A stretch of 55,494 nt of DNA from CAYXWM01 sp964392115 (GTDB lineage Bacteria > Bacillota > Clostridia > Lachnospirales > WRBF01): assembly GCA_964392115.1 (NCBI GenBank), contig CAYMOU010000003.1, positions 1 to 55,494 on the forward strand. Direction: 5' to 3'. The notes under the pieces are model-generated. The model was not told the DNA's origin and ran no database searches. It saw only the letters and a program-made list of their open reading frames with translations. A program made the translations under genes and the position numbers. Numbering within the stretch: position 1 is the stretch's first letter; each line of letters starts with the position of its first letter. Shown one piece after another: positions 8,801-17,404 of this stretch.

Positions 8801-10659
8801 TGAGGTGTTTCGTAGGTGTAGCCTAAGGTGCCGTAATGCAAGGCATAAATGGGTGAATACATTGCAGAACCGTCATCAAAGGAGCCTGTTGCGCTGTTAT
8901 AGTCATCTACAACAATGGAAAATCTGTTATATGCGCCTTCTGTAATTGCAGCCTTTGCAAACTGTTTAACAAGTTTGAGCATTGGCTCTTGAATTAAGTC
9001 ATACTCCAAGTTGGGGTCATGAGGAGGTGTACAGGGTTCTATTAAAAGTTGTTTGTAAAATCCGTGGAACTCTAGCATTGCAAGAGGATCCCATTTTGCT
9101 ATGTTAGCTTTTGAGTATTGGCTTTCGATTTGTGTTTGGTAGGCGGAGTCACGGTTGGGGTCAAAGCCGTAAGCGTTGGTTCTTGTTCCTAAGTAACGTC
9201 CGTCCGGGTTTTCGCAGAAAGTAAATACTATAATAAATTTTTTCAATAATTCGTCTACATTTAACTCAACTTCGGTAACAGCAGCGGTGTCTTTTAATTT
9301 AGTATAACCGTAATCAGATTTTCCGCTTTTGTCTACGTGTTGGGTATTAGCATCTGCTGTAGTATTATATTTTACCGTTTCTTTGGTTGCCAATTCTTCC
9401 ATAAGCTTTATTACAGCATCCATACCGGGTGTTTCATCGGCGTGAATGTTGTTAAAGTATATGGGCATTCTGAAGTTAGCGTTGTCCTTGTCAACAGCGC
9501 CGGGGTTTGTCATCATTGTGGGTTGAATTACATTTTGGAAATATTCGATAGAATCGCTTGAGTCGGAAAGTACGGCACTCCAGATATCCCTTTGTACAGG
9601 GGCTCCGCCGTTAATTTCGTTGCCGTCGTTATATCCGTTGGATTTTCCCAAGGATTGTACGGACAAATATCTTCCGTCTGCAAATGATCCGTCACCTGCG
9701 TTGTCGCTGCCCGGTATTACTTCGTTTTTTATGTAATCGTCAAATTCTTTCCATGTGTGGTAGTAATCTCTTATGTTGTATCTTATTGCAGTACTTGCCA
9801 AGACATCTCCGTCGTAAACCAATTTCAGGTTTCCGCTCCTAAATTTGTCCATCAGTTTATTTAAAGTCATAAGATTGGCTTTTTGCCAAGTGGTATATTT
9901 TTTGTAGGGTATATTCATACCGCTGTCTTCGGTAGGGAAGCAAGTGTCAAACAAAACTTTTGCTGTAAAGGTGTAGTCTCCGTCAGCGTTTTCTTCAACT
10001 GCAGACACTTCTTGAACTTTTATGGGGTTTTGTCCTTTGGTAGCAGCATCGCTGTTGCCCATAAGCTCTTTAGTCCATGCACCGGTACCGGCTATGGGTT
10101 TGTTGGTAGCGGTGATCTCATCGGTTGAACCATCGCCGTAAAACCAAACAACATTTTTAATGTTAAATTTTCCTTCACCTTCACCTATACCGGTAAAGTC
10201 GCCCTTAGAAACGGTTACTTTAATGTTGAAAATTCTGGGGTCAAGCATGGAAGCGTCTCTGAAAGAAGTATAGTATTTATTGCCTTCCAAAGAAATATCT
10301 TCTCTGTATTTAGCTTGAATATCTCCGGCGTTTACTATCTCAACACTTTGGATAGTCATTCCGGGTGCATCGGCTTGTGTAAGAGACAAGGGAGCAAGCT
10401 TTTCGCCTTCTTCCTCTTGTTCTTGTTGTTCTTGTTGTTCTTCACCGTCATTTTGTGAAGATTCTGTATCTTCGGATTTTTGATCTCCGTCAGCATTATC
10501 GTCTATGACGGGAAGGTCGCTATCTTGTTGGGTAGTCGGTGTGGCACCGCCCGGTGTCAATTCGGTTTCGTTTAAAGAGTATGCGCTAACATTAATAGAT
10601 ACAAAAAGTACCAACGCAAGCATCATTGCCACAAAAGTTTTCATTTTCTGTCTCAGCAT
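5812..10659 (-). CDS. Giant secreted M14-type zinc carboxypeptidase with three SLH domains
   Basis: This 1615-residue surface protein probably trims peptides or muropeptides outside the cell. Residues 1-26 are a signal peptide, and about 30-92 are an acidic Glu/Gln/Asp-rich linker. The M14 core shows the HADE zinc motif (His406, Glu409), NPDGR (484-488), FDPNRD, a third zinc ligand His532 in LEFHGF, and a Glu617 in YETPHG that fits the catalytic base. A PKD/Ig-like segment with a WEVKTGEEW stretch lies at about 1140-1210, followed by a Thr/Gly-rich linker near 1210-1228. Three S-layer homology domains (about 1434-1615) should bind pyruvylated wall polymer. The ATG at 10659 follows AAAGGGTAAGGAA. 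It is monocistronic, with a terminator at 5755. The substrate is not evident. Confidence 0.88.
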   Translation of the reverse strand: MLRQKMKTFVAMMLALVLFVSINVSAYSLNETELTPGGATPTTQQDSDLPVIDDNADGDQKSEDTESSQNDGEEQQEQQEQEEEGEKLAPLSLTQADAPGMTIQSVEIVNAGDIQAKYREDISLEGNKYYTSFRDASMLDPRIFNIKVTVSKGDFTGIGEGEGKFNIKNVVWFYGDGSTDEITATNKPIAGTGAWTKELMGNSDAATKGQNPIKVQEVSAVEENADGDYTFTAKVLFDTCFPTEDSGMNIPYKKYTTWQKANLMTLNKLMDKFRSGNLKLVYDGDVLASTAIRYNIRDYYHTWKEFDDYIKNEVIPGSDNAGDGSFADGRYLSVQSLGKSNGYNDGNEINGGAPVQRDIWSAVLSDSSDSIEYFQNVIQPTMMTNPGAVDKDNANFRMPIYFNNIHADETPGMDAVIKLMEELATKETVKYNTTADANTQHVDKSGKSDYGYTKLKDTAAVTEVELNVDELLKKFIIVFTFCENPDGRYLGTRTNAYGFDPNRDSAYQTQIESQYSKANIAKWDPLAMLEFHGFYKQLLIEPCTPPHDPNLEYDLIQEPMLKLVKQFAKAAITEGAYNRFSIVVDDYNSATGSFDDGSAMYSPIYALHYGTLGYTYETPHGNIEDVLMMEKASYAMLGELYAKFDDYVDNKLEYKRRGVANEDRKELVDKYFQDYFGNVVGRPRDGDKSFFPEYYIIPTDNENQYNVLEAYNMVKYLTRNQVMVEKTTAEVTVDGKTYPAGTYIVNMHQGNRDIANTVLSPGFDASTFSIRPYAELIMSFPQLRGLDAIPIHTAGVFTGKTTAANYNENNIIAAETAITTPQAVVTGTEDMVVVTNNNHDVIKMVVKALKAGKEVYMLSENVEGKGVKGDFYMTKADFNTYSAGLYGEAQATAALEADTIKLIKMPKFTVYGSASESAFVFEKLGFVRNQDFFYKETEGVNSVVTFNNDTDVTAKLKSGLGLVAIGKNSVETARKYNYVGYGLTATDKSTGTGGNARFEALVKGTYSDDSMVTPHYNRMDTMYTVNSYYINAIPNTAKVLMKVASDNRTQNAADYDSFFIAGWSYNNKANIQGSILAAEGNYLGDSGKAHVTLFANNIINKAHNQSQYNMLANALFLAAAPYCEAVRESATTKSLNLKAFVSPTMQARDYLWEVKTGEEWTSIGTSATVVHSDLKAGREYTFRLTVTDINGKTFSHILKARTRSNDDYTNDNTTTGGTTTGNTTTGNTGDTGTKVEIVNLSSVDTTKESTTVKVNTTEASDQAVGVNIPTQNLTKIDNANKDFTINIETSFCTYALPASIVSTAANFDSLIKDAKVSANDTSVKVTMQNTESEVSEEDNEFKLSYDFKVELVNTKTGKIIGELNNFSKPVSRTVYLPKEIKALPEVLGVFRYNPETKTTSFVRHKAELVNGKPAVTIVSQSNSTYIVTNNKVTFTDVANNFWGKELIDTAATKGLVNGMGNGIYEPNKDVTRAEFTQMLINALDCATVKYETAPYSDVAADKYYFQAVSKAKELGLIKFATDKFEPNRPISREEMASMLSAVISINKNPEPQDNALTFNDAASINTAYTNDVKAVTDMNIMNGTGGNNFSPKETTTRAQAAAVLVRMCKALGFIG

Positions 10660-10818
10660 TTTCCTTACCCTTTCTTAAAAAAATTTTAATAATCATAACA
10701 CAATTTTGTAGAATCTTCAACAAAATATATTAAGTAAATTCGGTAATTTTTTGTTTTGAGGTCGAAATCCGGTTGAAAATAACATATTTTAAGATATTTT
10801 CAAACTCGCCGGGTCGTG

Positions 10819-10847
10819 TTGACAAAACATATGTTTGGGTTTATAAT
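10819..10847 (+). promoter_or_regulatory. Consensus sigma-A promoter upstream of dtd
   Basis: TTGACA (10819-10824), a 17-base spacer, TATAAT (10842-10847): a perfect match to the housekeeping consensus. Transcription would start near 10854, placing the short R4 element inside the dtd 5' untranslated region. Confidence 0.8.
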
Positions 10848-10860
10848 TCCTATACCAAAT

Positions 10861-10907
10861 TATAGTCAAATGCTGATTAGTTACTATTCCTTATTCATTT
10901 GAGTATA
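10861..10907 (+). repeat. R4 element, short copy with ends only (47 bp)
   Basis: The left half, TATAGTCAAATGCTGATTA, equals the reverse complement of the right end of the 28086-28210 copy. The right half (10880-10907), ending TTATTCATTTGAGTATA, equals the right end of the 45352-45491 copy. The copy lacks the interior. Confidence 0.75.
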
Positions 10908-10951
10908 ACCCTACAAAATTTCACTTATTTTCACCGAAGGGACGATAAATT

Positions 10952-11392
10952 TTGAAGATAGTACTGCAACGGGTAAGCGAAGCCTCGGTTACCGTAGACG
11001 GCGAAACGGTAGGAAGTATAGGCAAGGGCTATGTGGCTCTTTTGGGCGTCTCCTCAACAGACTCGGAAAAACAGGCCGATAAATTGGCAGACAAAATTGC
11101 AAAACTAAGAATTTTCCCGGACGAAAACCATAAAATCAACCTTTCCTCCGCCGAGGTTCAGGGCGAAATCCTCATAATTTCTCAGTTCACCTTATACGCC
11201 GATTGCAAAAAAGGCAACCGCCCCAGCTTTGTAAACGCCGGCAACCCTGAAACCGCCGAAAAACTTTACGAATATTTTATAAATATCTGTAAAGACAAAT
11301 TTCCCAAGGTTCAACACGGCGTTTTCGGTGCGGATATGAAGGTTTCCCTAACAAACGACGGCCCCTTCACCGTAATCCTAGAGGATGAATAA
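10952..11392 (+). CDS. dtd: D-aminoacyl-tRNA deacylase
   Basis: The enzyme hydrolyses the ester bond of D-aminoacyl-tRNAs and mischarged glycyl-tRNA(Ala), a translation quality-control step in the cytoplasm. The 146-residue length is standard. The family motifs are clear: SQFTLYADCKKGNRPSF at about residues 77-93, and NDGPFTVILE near the C-terminus (the Gly-cisPro substrate-pocket region). The start is a TTG at 10952, with GAAGGGA about 10 bases upstream. Family members usually begin MR(K)VVQRV, which fits MKIVLQRV here. A consensus promoter lies about 105 bases upstream and a terminator follows. Confidence 0.95.
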   Translation: MKIVLQRVSEASVTVDGETVGSIGKGYVALLGVSSTDSEKQADKLADKIAKLRIFPDENHKINLSSAEVQGEILIISQFTLYADCKKGNRPSFVNAGNPETAEKLYEYFINICKDKFPKVQHGVFGADMKVSLTNDGPFTVILEDE

Positions 11393-11477
11393 GCGATTTA
11401 TGCCGCTTTTTGCCGGTAAATTTTAATAGTCAAATTTGCATTTTAATAAGGAAAGTGCGATAATGGTATCGAGCTTC

Positions 11478-11500
11478 CCAAGCCCATCCGGGCTTTTTTG
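11478..11500 (+). terminator. Terminator of dtd
   Basis: AAGCCC (11480-11485), a 4-base loop, GGGCTT (11490-11495) and a T-run. Confidence 0.75.
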
Positions 11501-11588
11501 TTATGAACGGTATTTTTTAACGCTATATTTAAGTGAATAACAGCAACACTAAAATACATATGTATGAAAGTATTTTGTTTTTAATATT

Positions 11589-11660
11589 AAAGTCTTTTTG
11601 AAAGGGGTTTGGGGAAAATTTTTTCTTCAGAAAAAGTTTTCCTCAAGGTTTTACTCTTTT
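11589..11660 (+). repeat. R2 hairpin repeat upstream of the topoisomerase B gene
   Basis: AAAGTCTTTTTGAAAGGGG, then a long stem around a TTCTTCAGAA turn, then CCTCAAGGTTTTACTCTTTT. It ends 29 bases before the ATG of the next gene. Confidence 0.85.
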
Positions 11661-11689
11661 AACAGACACCGACACAAAGGAGAAGTACA

Positions 11690-13672
11690 ATGAAATCCGC
11701 AACGGCAAAAAATTACGACAACCGAAGTATCACAGCCCTGAAAGGCGCAGACCGAGTACGAAAAAGACCCTCGGTTATTTTCGGCTCCGACGGCTTAGAA
11801 GGCTGCCAACATTCGGTTTTTGAAATTTTATCCAACGCAATAGACGAACACCGAGAAGGCTACGGCAACAAAATCACCGTAAAACTCCATAAAGACAGCT
11901 CCGTAACCGTAAGCGACCAAGGCAGGGGCATACCCGTAGAATATAACGAATTGGAACGAAAATACAACTGGGAACTTATATTCTGCGAGCTTTACGCCGG
12001 CGGAAAGTTCGAATCCGAAACCAACTATACCTATAGTTTGGGTCTGAACGGCTTGGGTCTTTGCTCCACCCAATACGCCTCGGAATATATGGACGTTACA
12101 GTCTACAGAGACGGTTTTAAATATAGCCTGCATTTTGAACACGGCGAAAACGTGGGCGATTTATCCAAAGAACCCACAAACTCCAAGCAAACCGGCACGG
12201 TTATCACTTGGAAGCCGGACAGGGAAGTTTTTACGGACATTGAAGTCCCCATAACCTACTTCCAAGAAACCCTGAAACGCCAAGCTATAGTCAACCCCGG
12301 CTTGATAATAGAACTGTACAACGAAAAAGACGAAGAAAACCCCGAACAGCCGGAAATCATTTGTTACAACGAGGGTATAAAAGACTATTTAAAAGAAATC
12401 TCCCAAGGCAAGGAGCTTACAGACCCGGTTTATCTTACCCACGAAGGCGTAGGCCGTGACCGTGCAGACAAGCCCGAATACAAATTAAAACTGGAACTTA
12501 TTTTCTGCTTCAACAATTTCGAGAACCGCATGGAATATTACCACAACTCAAGCTTTTTGGAACACGGCGGTTCACCGGATAAGGCTATTCGTTCGGGCTT
12601 TTTATGGGCTTTGGATAATTACTTGAAGTCCAACAATCTCTATAAAAAAGACGAAAAAAAGCTGACCTTTGCGGATATAGAGGACAGTTTGATTTTGATT
12701 TGCAGTTCTTTCTCCACTATGACCAGCTACGAAAATCAAACAAAAAAATCTATTACAAATAAATTTATACAAGACAGCATAACGGAATTTCTGAAAAAGC
12801 AACTTGAAGTCTACTTTATAGAAAACTTAGCGGAAGCCCAAAAAATAGCCGCCCAAGTTTTGGTAAACAAACGTAGCCGTGAAACCGCCGAAAAAACAAG
12901 GCAAAGCATAAGGCTGAAACTGACCGGCGGTATAGATATAGGCAACCGAGTAGAAAAATTCGTAAACTGCCGCACCAAAGATAAAAACAGGCGTGAGCTT
13001 TATATAGTAGAAGGTGATTCCGCCTTAGGCTCCTGCAAAATGGGTAGAGATGCGGAATTTCAGGCCATAATCCCGGTTAGGGGTAAGATTTTGAACTGTT
13101 TGAAGGCCGACTACGACAAGATTTTCAATAATGATATAATTTTAGATATACTGCGTGTTTTGGGCTGTGGCGTGGAGATAAAGTCCAAGCATAATAAGGA
13201 TTTGAATTCGTTTGACTTTGAACAGTTACGCTGGAACAAGGTTATAATTTGCACAGATGCGGATGTGGACGGCTTTCAGATTCGCACCTTGATTTTGACT
13301 ATGTTGTACAGGCTGGTTCCTACCTTAATTCGCAAGGGAAAAATTCATATAGCCGAATCACCTCTTTACGAAATTACTTCTGCTAAGAAAACCTATTTTG
13401 CCTACTCCGATAAGGAAAAAAATCAGATTGTCAGCAAGTTATCCGGCAAATGTAAGATACAGCGATCCAAAGGTTTGGGAGAGAATGAGCCGGAAATGAT
13501 GTGGGAAACCACTATGAATCCCGAAACCAGAAAGCTGATTTGCGTTATGCCCGAGGATTTGGAGCGTACCCAATCGGTTTTTGAGTTGTTATTGGGCGAC
13601 AACCTGAAAGGCCGTAAGGAATTTATAGAAGAGTATGGGCATAAATATATAGATTTGGTGGAGACGGTTTAG
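11690..13672 (+). CDS. Divergent type IIA topoisomerase subunit B (GyrB/ParE-like)
   Basis: This is the ATPase and TOPRIM subunit of a type IIA DNA topoisomerase, which would act with the subunit encoded next door. The Bergerat ATP site shows SNAIDE and DQGRGIP. The glycine-rich ATP lid reads GLNGLGLCSTQYAS rather than the usual GLHGVGASVVNALS. A QTK loop follows (ENQTKKS). TOPRIM has the catalytic Glu441 in EGDSALGS and the metal-binding Asp523, Asp525 and Asp527 in DADVDG, and the C-terminus has GLGENEPEMMWETTMNP. At 660 residues it matches ParE in size, with no large insertion. The departure at conserved positions suggests a paralogue of the housekeeping gyrase. The ATG at 11690 follows AAAGGAG. 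Confidence 0.85.
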   Translation: MKSATAKNYDNRSITALKGADRVRKRPSVIFGSDGLEGCQHSVFEILSNAIDEHREGYGNKITVKLHKDSSVTVSDQGRGIPVEYNELERKYNWELIFCELYAGGKFESETNYTYSLGLNGLGLCSTQYASEYMDVTVYRDGFKYSLHFEHGENVGDLSKEPTNSKQTGTVITWKPDREVFTDIEVPITYFQETLKRQAIVNPGLIIELYNEKDEENPEQPEIICYNEGIKDYLKEISQGKELTDPVYLTHEGVGRDRADKPEYKLKLELIFCFNNFENRMEYYHNSSFLEHGGSPDKAIRSGFLWALDNYLKSNNLYKKDEKKLTFADIEDSLILICSSFSTMTSYENQTKKSITNKFIQDSITEFLKKQLEVYFIENLAEAQKIAAQVLVNKRSRETAEKTRQSIRLKLTGGIDIGNRVEKFVNCRTKDKNRRELYIVEGDSALGSCKMGRDAEFQAIIPVRGKILNCLKADYDKIFNNDIILDILRVLGCGVEIKSKHNKDLNSFDFEQLRWNKVIICTDADVDGFQIRTLILTMLYRLVPTLIRKGKIHIAESPLYEITSAKKTYFAYSDKEKNQIVSKLSGKCKIQRSKGLGENEPEMMWETTMNPETRKLICVMPEDLERTQSVFELLLGDNLKGRKEFIEEYGHKYIDLVETV

Positions 13673-13700
13673 ACGTTCCCACAGCATTTGGCTAATTGAA

Positions 13701-13733
13701 AACAGCGGTCGGAGCAGATCCCCGACCCTACAA
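13701..13733 (-). repeat. R3 short hairpin repeat, copy 2
   Basis: ACAGCGGTCGGAGCAGATCC then CCGACCCTACAAG. It sits in the 111-bp gap between the two topoisomerase genes. Confidence 0.75.
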
Positions 13734-13783
13734 GCCCGTATTCCATATTCTACCGCAAACCAATCCCGTTAAGGAGAAACACC

Positions 13784-15952
13784 ATGCACCTACAGGACAA
13801 TGTTACAACCCAACTTATCACAGAAACACTGGAATTGAATTATATGCCCTACGCTATGAGCGTAATCGTATCCCGTGCTATCCCGGAAATAGACGGCTTT
13901 AAGCCTGCTCACCGTAAACTTCTTTATACCATGTACAAAATGGGGCTTATGACCGGCGGCAGGGTAAAATCGGCGGACGTTGTGGGCCAAACCATGCAAC
14001 TTAACCCTCACGGCGACGGTGCAATTTACGAAACCCTTGTCCGTCTTACCCGTGGGAATGCGGCTTTGTTGCACCCTTTTATAGACTCTAAAGGTAACTT
14101 CGGCAAGCAATATTCCAGAGATATGGCCTATGCAGCCAGCCGTTACACGGAAGTAAAACTGGACGGAATCTGCTCGGAAATTTTTAAGGATATAGACAAA
14201 AACACGGTGGATTTCACCGATAATTACAACGCTACCACAAAAGAGCCTACCCTACTGCCCACCACCTTTCCCAATATTTTGGTAACTCCCAATCAGGGCA
14301 TAGCCGTAGGTATGGCAAGCAATATAGCAAGCTTTAATCTGAAAGAAGTCTGCGAAGCAACCGTTGCTTACATAAAAAATTCGGATTGCGACTTAACGGA
14401 AGTGCTTATTGCCCCGGATTTTTCCACCGGTGCAGAACTGCTTTACGACAAAAAACAATTGGAAAGCATTTACGAAACCGGACGTGGCAGTTTAAAACTT
14501 CGCAGCAAATACAGCTTCGACAAAAAGAATTCTTGCATAGAAGTAACCGAAATTCCTTATACCACCACCATAGAGCAAATTACAGATAAAATCGTGGCCT
14601 TGATAAAGTCCGGCAAAATTAAAGAAATAAACGACGTCCGGGACGAAACGGATTTAAACGGACTGAAAATTACCATAGAAGTAAAACGCAACACCGACGC
14701 TGACAAATTAATGCAAAGATTATTTTCGCTCACTCCGCTTGAGGACAGCTTTTCTTGCAACTTTAATATTTTAATTCACGGTAAACCCAGAATCATGGGA
14801 GTGCGTGAAATATTGAAAGAATGGCTGGAATTTCGCATTAATTGCATAAAAAGACAGCTTTCCTTCGAGATAGACTCAAAAACTCAAGAGTTGCATTTGT
14901 TGACCGGCTTGGGTAAAATATTATTGGATATAGACAGAGCCATAAAAATCGTCCGGGATACGGAGGACGACGAGGACGTTATTCCCAATCTTATGCAGGG
15001 TTTTGACATAGATAAGGAACAGGCTGAATACGTGGCTCAAATTCGTTTGCGAAACTTAAACAAACGCTATATTTTAAACAAAACCAACGAATTGCAAACC
15101 TTGGCGGAAGACATTCAAAACCTAAAAGACATCTTATCCGACCAAAACAAAATAAAAAATCTGATTTGCAAGCAACTTAAAGAAATAAGCAAAAAATACG
15201 GAAAACCCCGTTTTACCCAAGCGGTTCGTGCGGAGGAAGCCCCTGACTTGACAGAATTTATAAACGACTATCCCTTGAAAGTCTTTCTTACCAAAGAGGG
15301 TTATTTCAAAAAAATCAGTTTGGCTTCTTATCGTTCCGGCGGAGAGCAGTATTTAAAAGAAGGCGACAGCCTCATTCAAGAACTTGACGCCACAAACAAG
15401 GCTGAACTGCTTATGTTTTCCGATAAGTTCAACGTCTATAAAATGAAACTCCATGAAATGCCGGACTGTAAGGCTTCCGGGCTGGGCGAATATTTGCCAA
15501 ACTTATTAAAGTCAGAAGATTCCGAGCGTATAATCTTCCTTGCGGCAACTTGCGATTACGAGGGTTATATGATATTCGGCTTCGAAAACGGCAAAGTTGC
15601 TAAGGTTCTGCTGAAAAGCTACGAAACCAAAATGAATCGTAAAAAGCTGATTAACGCCTATTCCAACAAATCAAAGCTGATTTTTGCGGATTACACCGAA
15701 TCCGACAGGGATTATGCGGCCTTTAGAAATTACGACAAGGCAACCCTGTTCAATACGGAGCTGATACCCCTAAACACCACAAAAAATTCAGCCGGCGTTC
15801 AAGTATTTACCTTAAAAAAGAACAGCACCATGTCACTGATGCTTCGCCCCGAAAACGGCACTTTCCAAGACAACGAATACTACAGAACCGCAAAAATTCC
15901 ATCCACCGGCCACTTTTTGGCCATGGGAGACAAAATCGGAGGTACATTATGA
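13784..15952 (+). CDS. Divergent type IIA topoisomerase subunit A (GyrA/ParC-like)
   Basis: This is the DNA-breaking and rejoining subunit partnering the B subunit at 11690-13672. The winged-helix region shows GFKPAHRKLLYTMYKMGL, and the catalytic tyrosine is Tyr121 in AASRYTEVKL, almost the usual position. The tower and coiled-coil segments continue to about residue 480. The C-terminal ~230 residues resemble a shortened beta-pinwheel, and I see no GyrA-box (QRRGGKG). Lack of the box argues against true gyrase supercoiling and for a topo IV-like decatenase, although that is inference. The 722-residue length is shorter than GyrA (about 820). AAGGAGAAACACC precedes the ATG at 13784. The stop overlaps the start of the aminotransferase gene. 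Confidence 0.85.
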   Translation: MHLQDNVTTQLITETLELNYMPYAMSVIVSRAIPEIDGFKPAHRKLLYTMYKMGLMTGGRVKSADVVGQTMQLNPHGDGAIYETLVRLTRGNAALLHPFIDSKGNFGKQYSRDMAYAASRYTEVKLDGICSEIFKDIDKNTVDFTDNYNATTKEPTLLPTTFPNILVTPNQGIAVGMASNIASFNLKEVCEATVAYIKNSDCDLTEVLIAPDFSTGAELLYDKKQLESIYETGRGSLKLRSKYSFDKKNSCIEVTEIPYTTTIEQITDKIVALIKSGKIKEINDVRDETDLNGLKITIEVKRNTDADKLMQRLFSLTPLEDSFSCNFNILIHGKPRIMGVREILKEWLEFRINCIKRQLSFEIDSKTQELHLLTGLGKILLDIDRAIKIVRDTEDDEDVIPNLMQGFDIDKEQAEYVAQIRLRNLNKRYILNKTNELQTLAEDIQNLKDILSDQNKIKNLICKQLKEISKKYGKPRFTQAVRAEEAPDLTEFINDYPLKVFLTKEGYFKKISLASYRSGGEQYLKEGDSLIQELDATNKAELLMFSDKFNVYKMKLHEMPDCKASGLGEYLPNLLKSEDSERIIFLAATCDYEGYMIFGFENGKVAKVLLKSYETKMNRKKLINAYSNKSKLIFADYTESDRDYAAFRNYDKATLFNTELIPLNTTKNSAGVQVFTLKKNSTMSLMLRPENGTFQDNEYYRTAKIPSTGHFLAMGDKIGGTL

Positions 15953-17130
15953 TAGCAGAAAAAATGAAAGAACTGGTAGCATCCTCATCGGTAATCAGAG
16001 CCATGTTTGAAGAAGGCATACGCCTTTCCGCAATTCACGGCAAAGAAAACGTGTTTGATTTCAGCCTGGGTAACCCTTCTTCAAAAGTGCCCGAGGCAGT
16101 AAAAAAAGCTGCAATCAGCATACTTGAACAAGACCAAGCCGACATTCATGCCTATATGCCCAACTCCGGCTTCCCGGGAGTACGCAGCAAAATAGCCGAC
16201 CATATTAACGCCAACCACGGCACGGATTTTAACCAAGAATGCATCGTTATGACCGTAGGTGCAGCCGGTGCTTTAAACGTTATATTTAAGGCAATTATCA
16301 ACCCCGGAGACGAAGTTATCGTTTTTGCTCCGTTTTTCGGCGAATACCGTAACTACACCGCAAACTACGGCGCAGAAACCGTTATTGTTCCTCCGAATAT
16401 AGACACCTTCCAACCGGATTTGGAAAAATTCGAACAGGCCTTAACACCCAAAACCAAGGCAGTTATTATTAATTCGCCTAACAATCCGTCCGGTGCGGTT
16501 TATTCTCACGAAACCCTGACCCAAATTGCGGACATCATGAACCGCTACCAAAAGGAAAACAACACTGTAATTTACCTTATTTCCGATGAACCTTACCGTG
16601 AAATAGCATACAACAACGCTGTAATTTCTTACGTTTCCAAATACTACGAAAACTCCTTTGTGGCTTATTCCTACAGCAAGTCACTTTCTCTGCCCGGGGA
16701 ACGTATAGGCTACATAGCCGTTAACCCCAAGGTAGTGGACTTCGAAGAACTCTCCGTTGCCTTAAACGTGGCTAATCGTATCTTGGGCTATGTTAACGCA
16801 CCTTCCCTGTTCCAAAAAGTAATAGCGGAATGTGTTGACGTTAAAACGGATATTTCCGTCTACGAAAAAAATATGAATTTGCTTTACGATTCTCTTACCC
16901 AAATGGGCATAAAATGCGTTAAACCCCAAGGGGCTTTCTACCTGTTCCCACGCTCTCCCGAGCCTAACGATGCTGAATTCTGCAAAAAAGCCAAGGAATA
17001 CAATATTCTTATCGTTCCCGGCTCCGCCTTTGCCTGCCCGGGTCATTTCCGTATGGCTTATTGCGTGCCTTACGAACAATGCGTAAATTCCTTGAAAGCA
17101 TTCGAAAAATTAATGGCAAATTATAAATAA
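15949..17130 (+). CDS. PLP-dependent aminotransferase, class I/II (fold type I)
   Basis: A 393-residue cytosolic aminotransferase of the aspartate aminotransferase family. Visible motifs are NSPNNPSGAV (cofactor-binding Asn), ISDEPYREI (the Asp that binds the pyridine nitrogen) and SYSKSLSLPGERIGY with the Schiff-base lysine at about Lys244. HFRMAYC near the C-terminus carries the arginine that binds the substrate carboxylate. The substrate cannot be read from the sequence. The start ATG overlaps the upstream stop (ATGA at 15949-15952), with CGGAGGT 5 bases before, so it is translationally coupled to a topoisomerase subunit, an odd partner. A hairpin follows at 17212. Confidence 0.9.
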   Translation: MIAEKMKELVASSSVIRAMFEEGIRLSAIHGKENVFDFSLGNPSSKVPEAVKKAAISILEQDQADIHAYMPNSGFPGVRSKIADHINANHGTDFNQECIVMTVGAAGALNVIFKAIINPGDEVIVFAPFFGEYRNYTANYGAETVIVPPNIDTFQPDLEKFEQALTPKTKAVIINSPNNPSGAVYSHETLTQIADIMNRYQKENNTVIYLISDEPYREIAYNNAVISYVSKYYENSFVAYSYSKSLSLPGERIGYIAVNPKVVDFEELSVALNVANRILGYVNAPSLFQKVIAECVDVKTDISVYEKNMNLLYDSLTQMGIKCVKPQGAFYLFPRSPEPNDAEFCKKAKEYNILIVPGSAFACPGHFRMAYCVPYEQCVNSLKAFEKLMANYK

Positions 17131-17211
17131 ATCTCGTCCTTTTGCAACTTTATTACCCGTGTTTTCGTTTACTGTATGTAGCCTGCAAATTTTAATTATT
17201 TTATAGAATAT

Positions 17212-17244
17212 AGGGAAAACTTTTTATGTAAAGAAGTTTTCCCT
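17212..17244 (+). terminator. Hairpin after the aminotransferase gene
   Basis: AGGGAAAACTT (17212-17222) pairs with AAGTTTTCCCT (17234-17244). No T-run follows directly (AAAATTTG), so it may be a relic of the R2 family rather than a classic terminator. Confidence 0.5.
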
Positions 17245-17299
17245 AAAATTTGATTATGCAAGGTTTAATATTCGGCTGCTTTCGAACGAGGGCGTTTCA

Positions 17300-17352
17300 C
17301 GCAAAACCCTTTTTTGCCCAAGTAAAAAAGGTTCTACCTCAAGGTCTTATGT
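17300..17352 (+). repeat. R2-related fragment upstream of walR
   Basis: AACCCTTTTTTGCCCAAGTA then AAAAAAGGTTCTACCTCAAGG then TCTTATG matches the right half of R2, including the CTCAAGGTCTTA tail. It lies 53 bases before walR. Confidence 0.6.
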
Positions 17353-17404
17353 TTTTTACATATGTTTTAAAATACCCCGGCACTGCCGGTCAGCGAGGTG
17401 AAAA

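Larger units (their letters stand above)
10660..10951. other. Divergent promoter region between the M14/SLH gene and dtd
   Basis: A 292-bp spacer holding a consensus promoter (10819-10847) and a 47-bp R4 element (10861-10907), both described separately. Confidence 0.7.
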
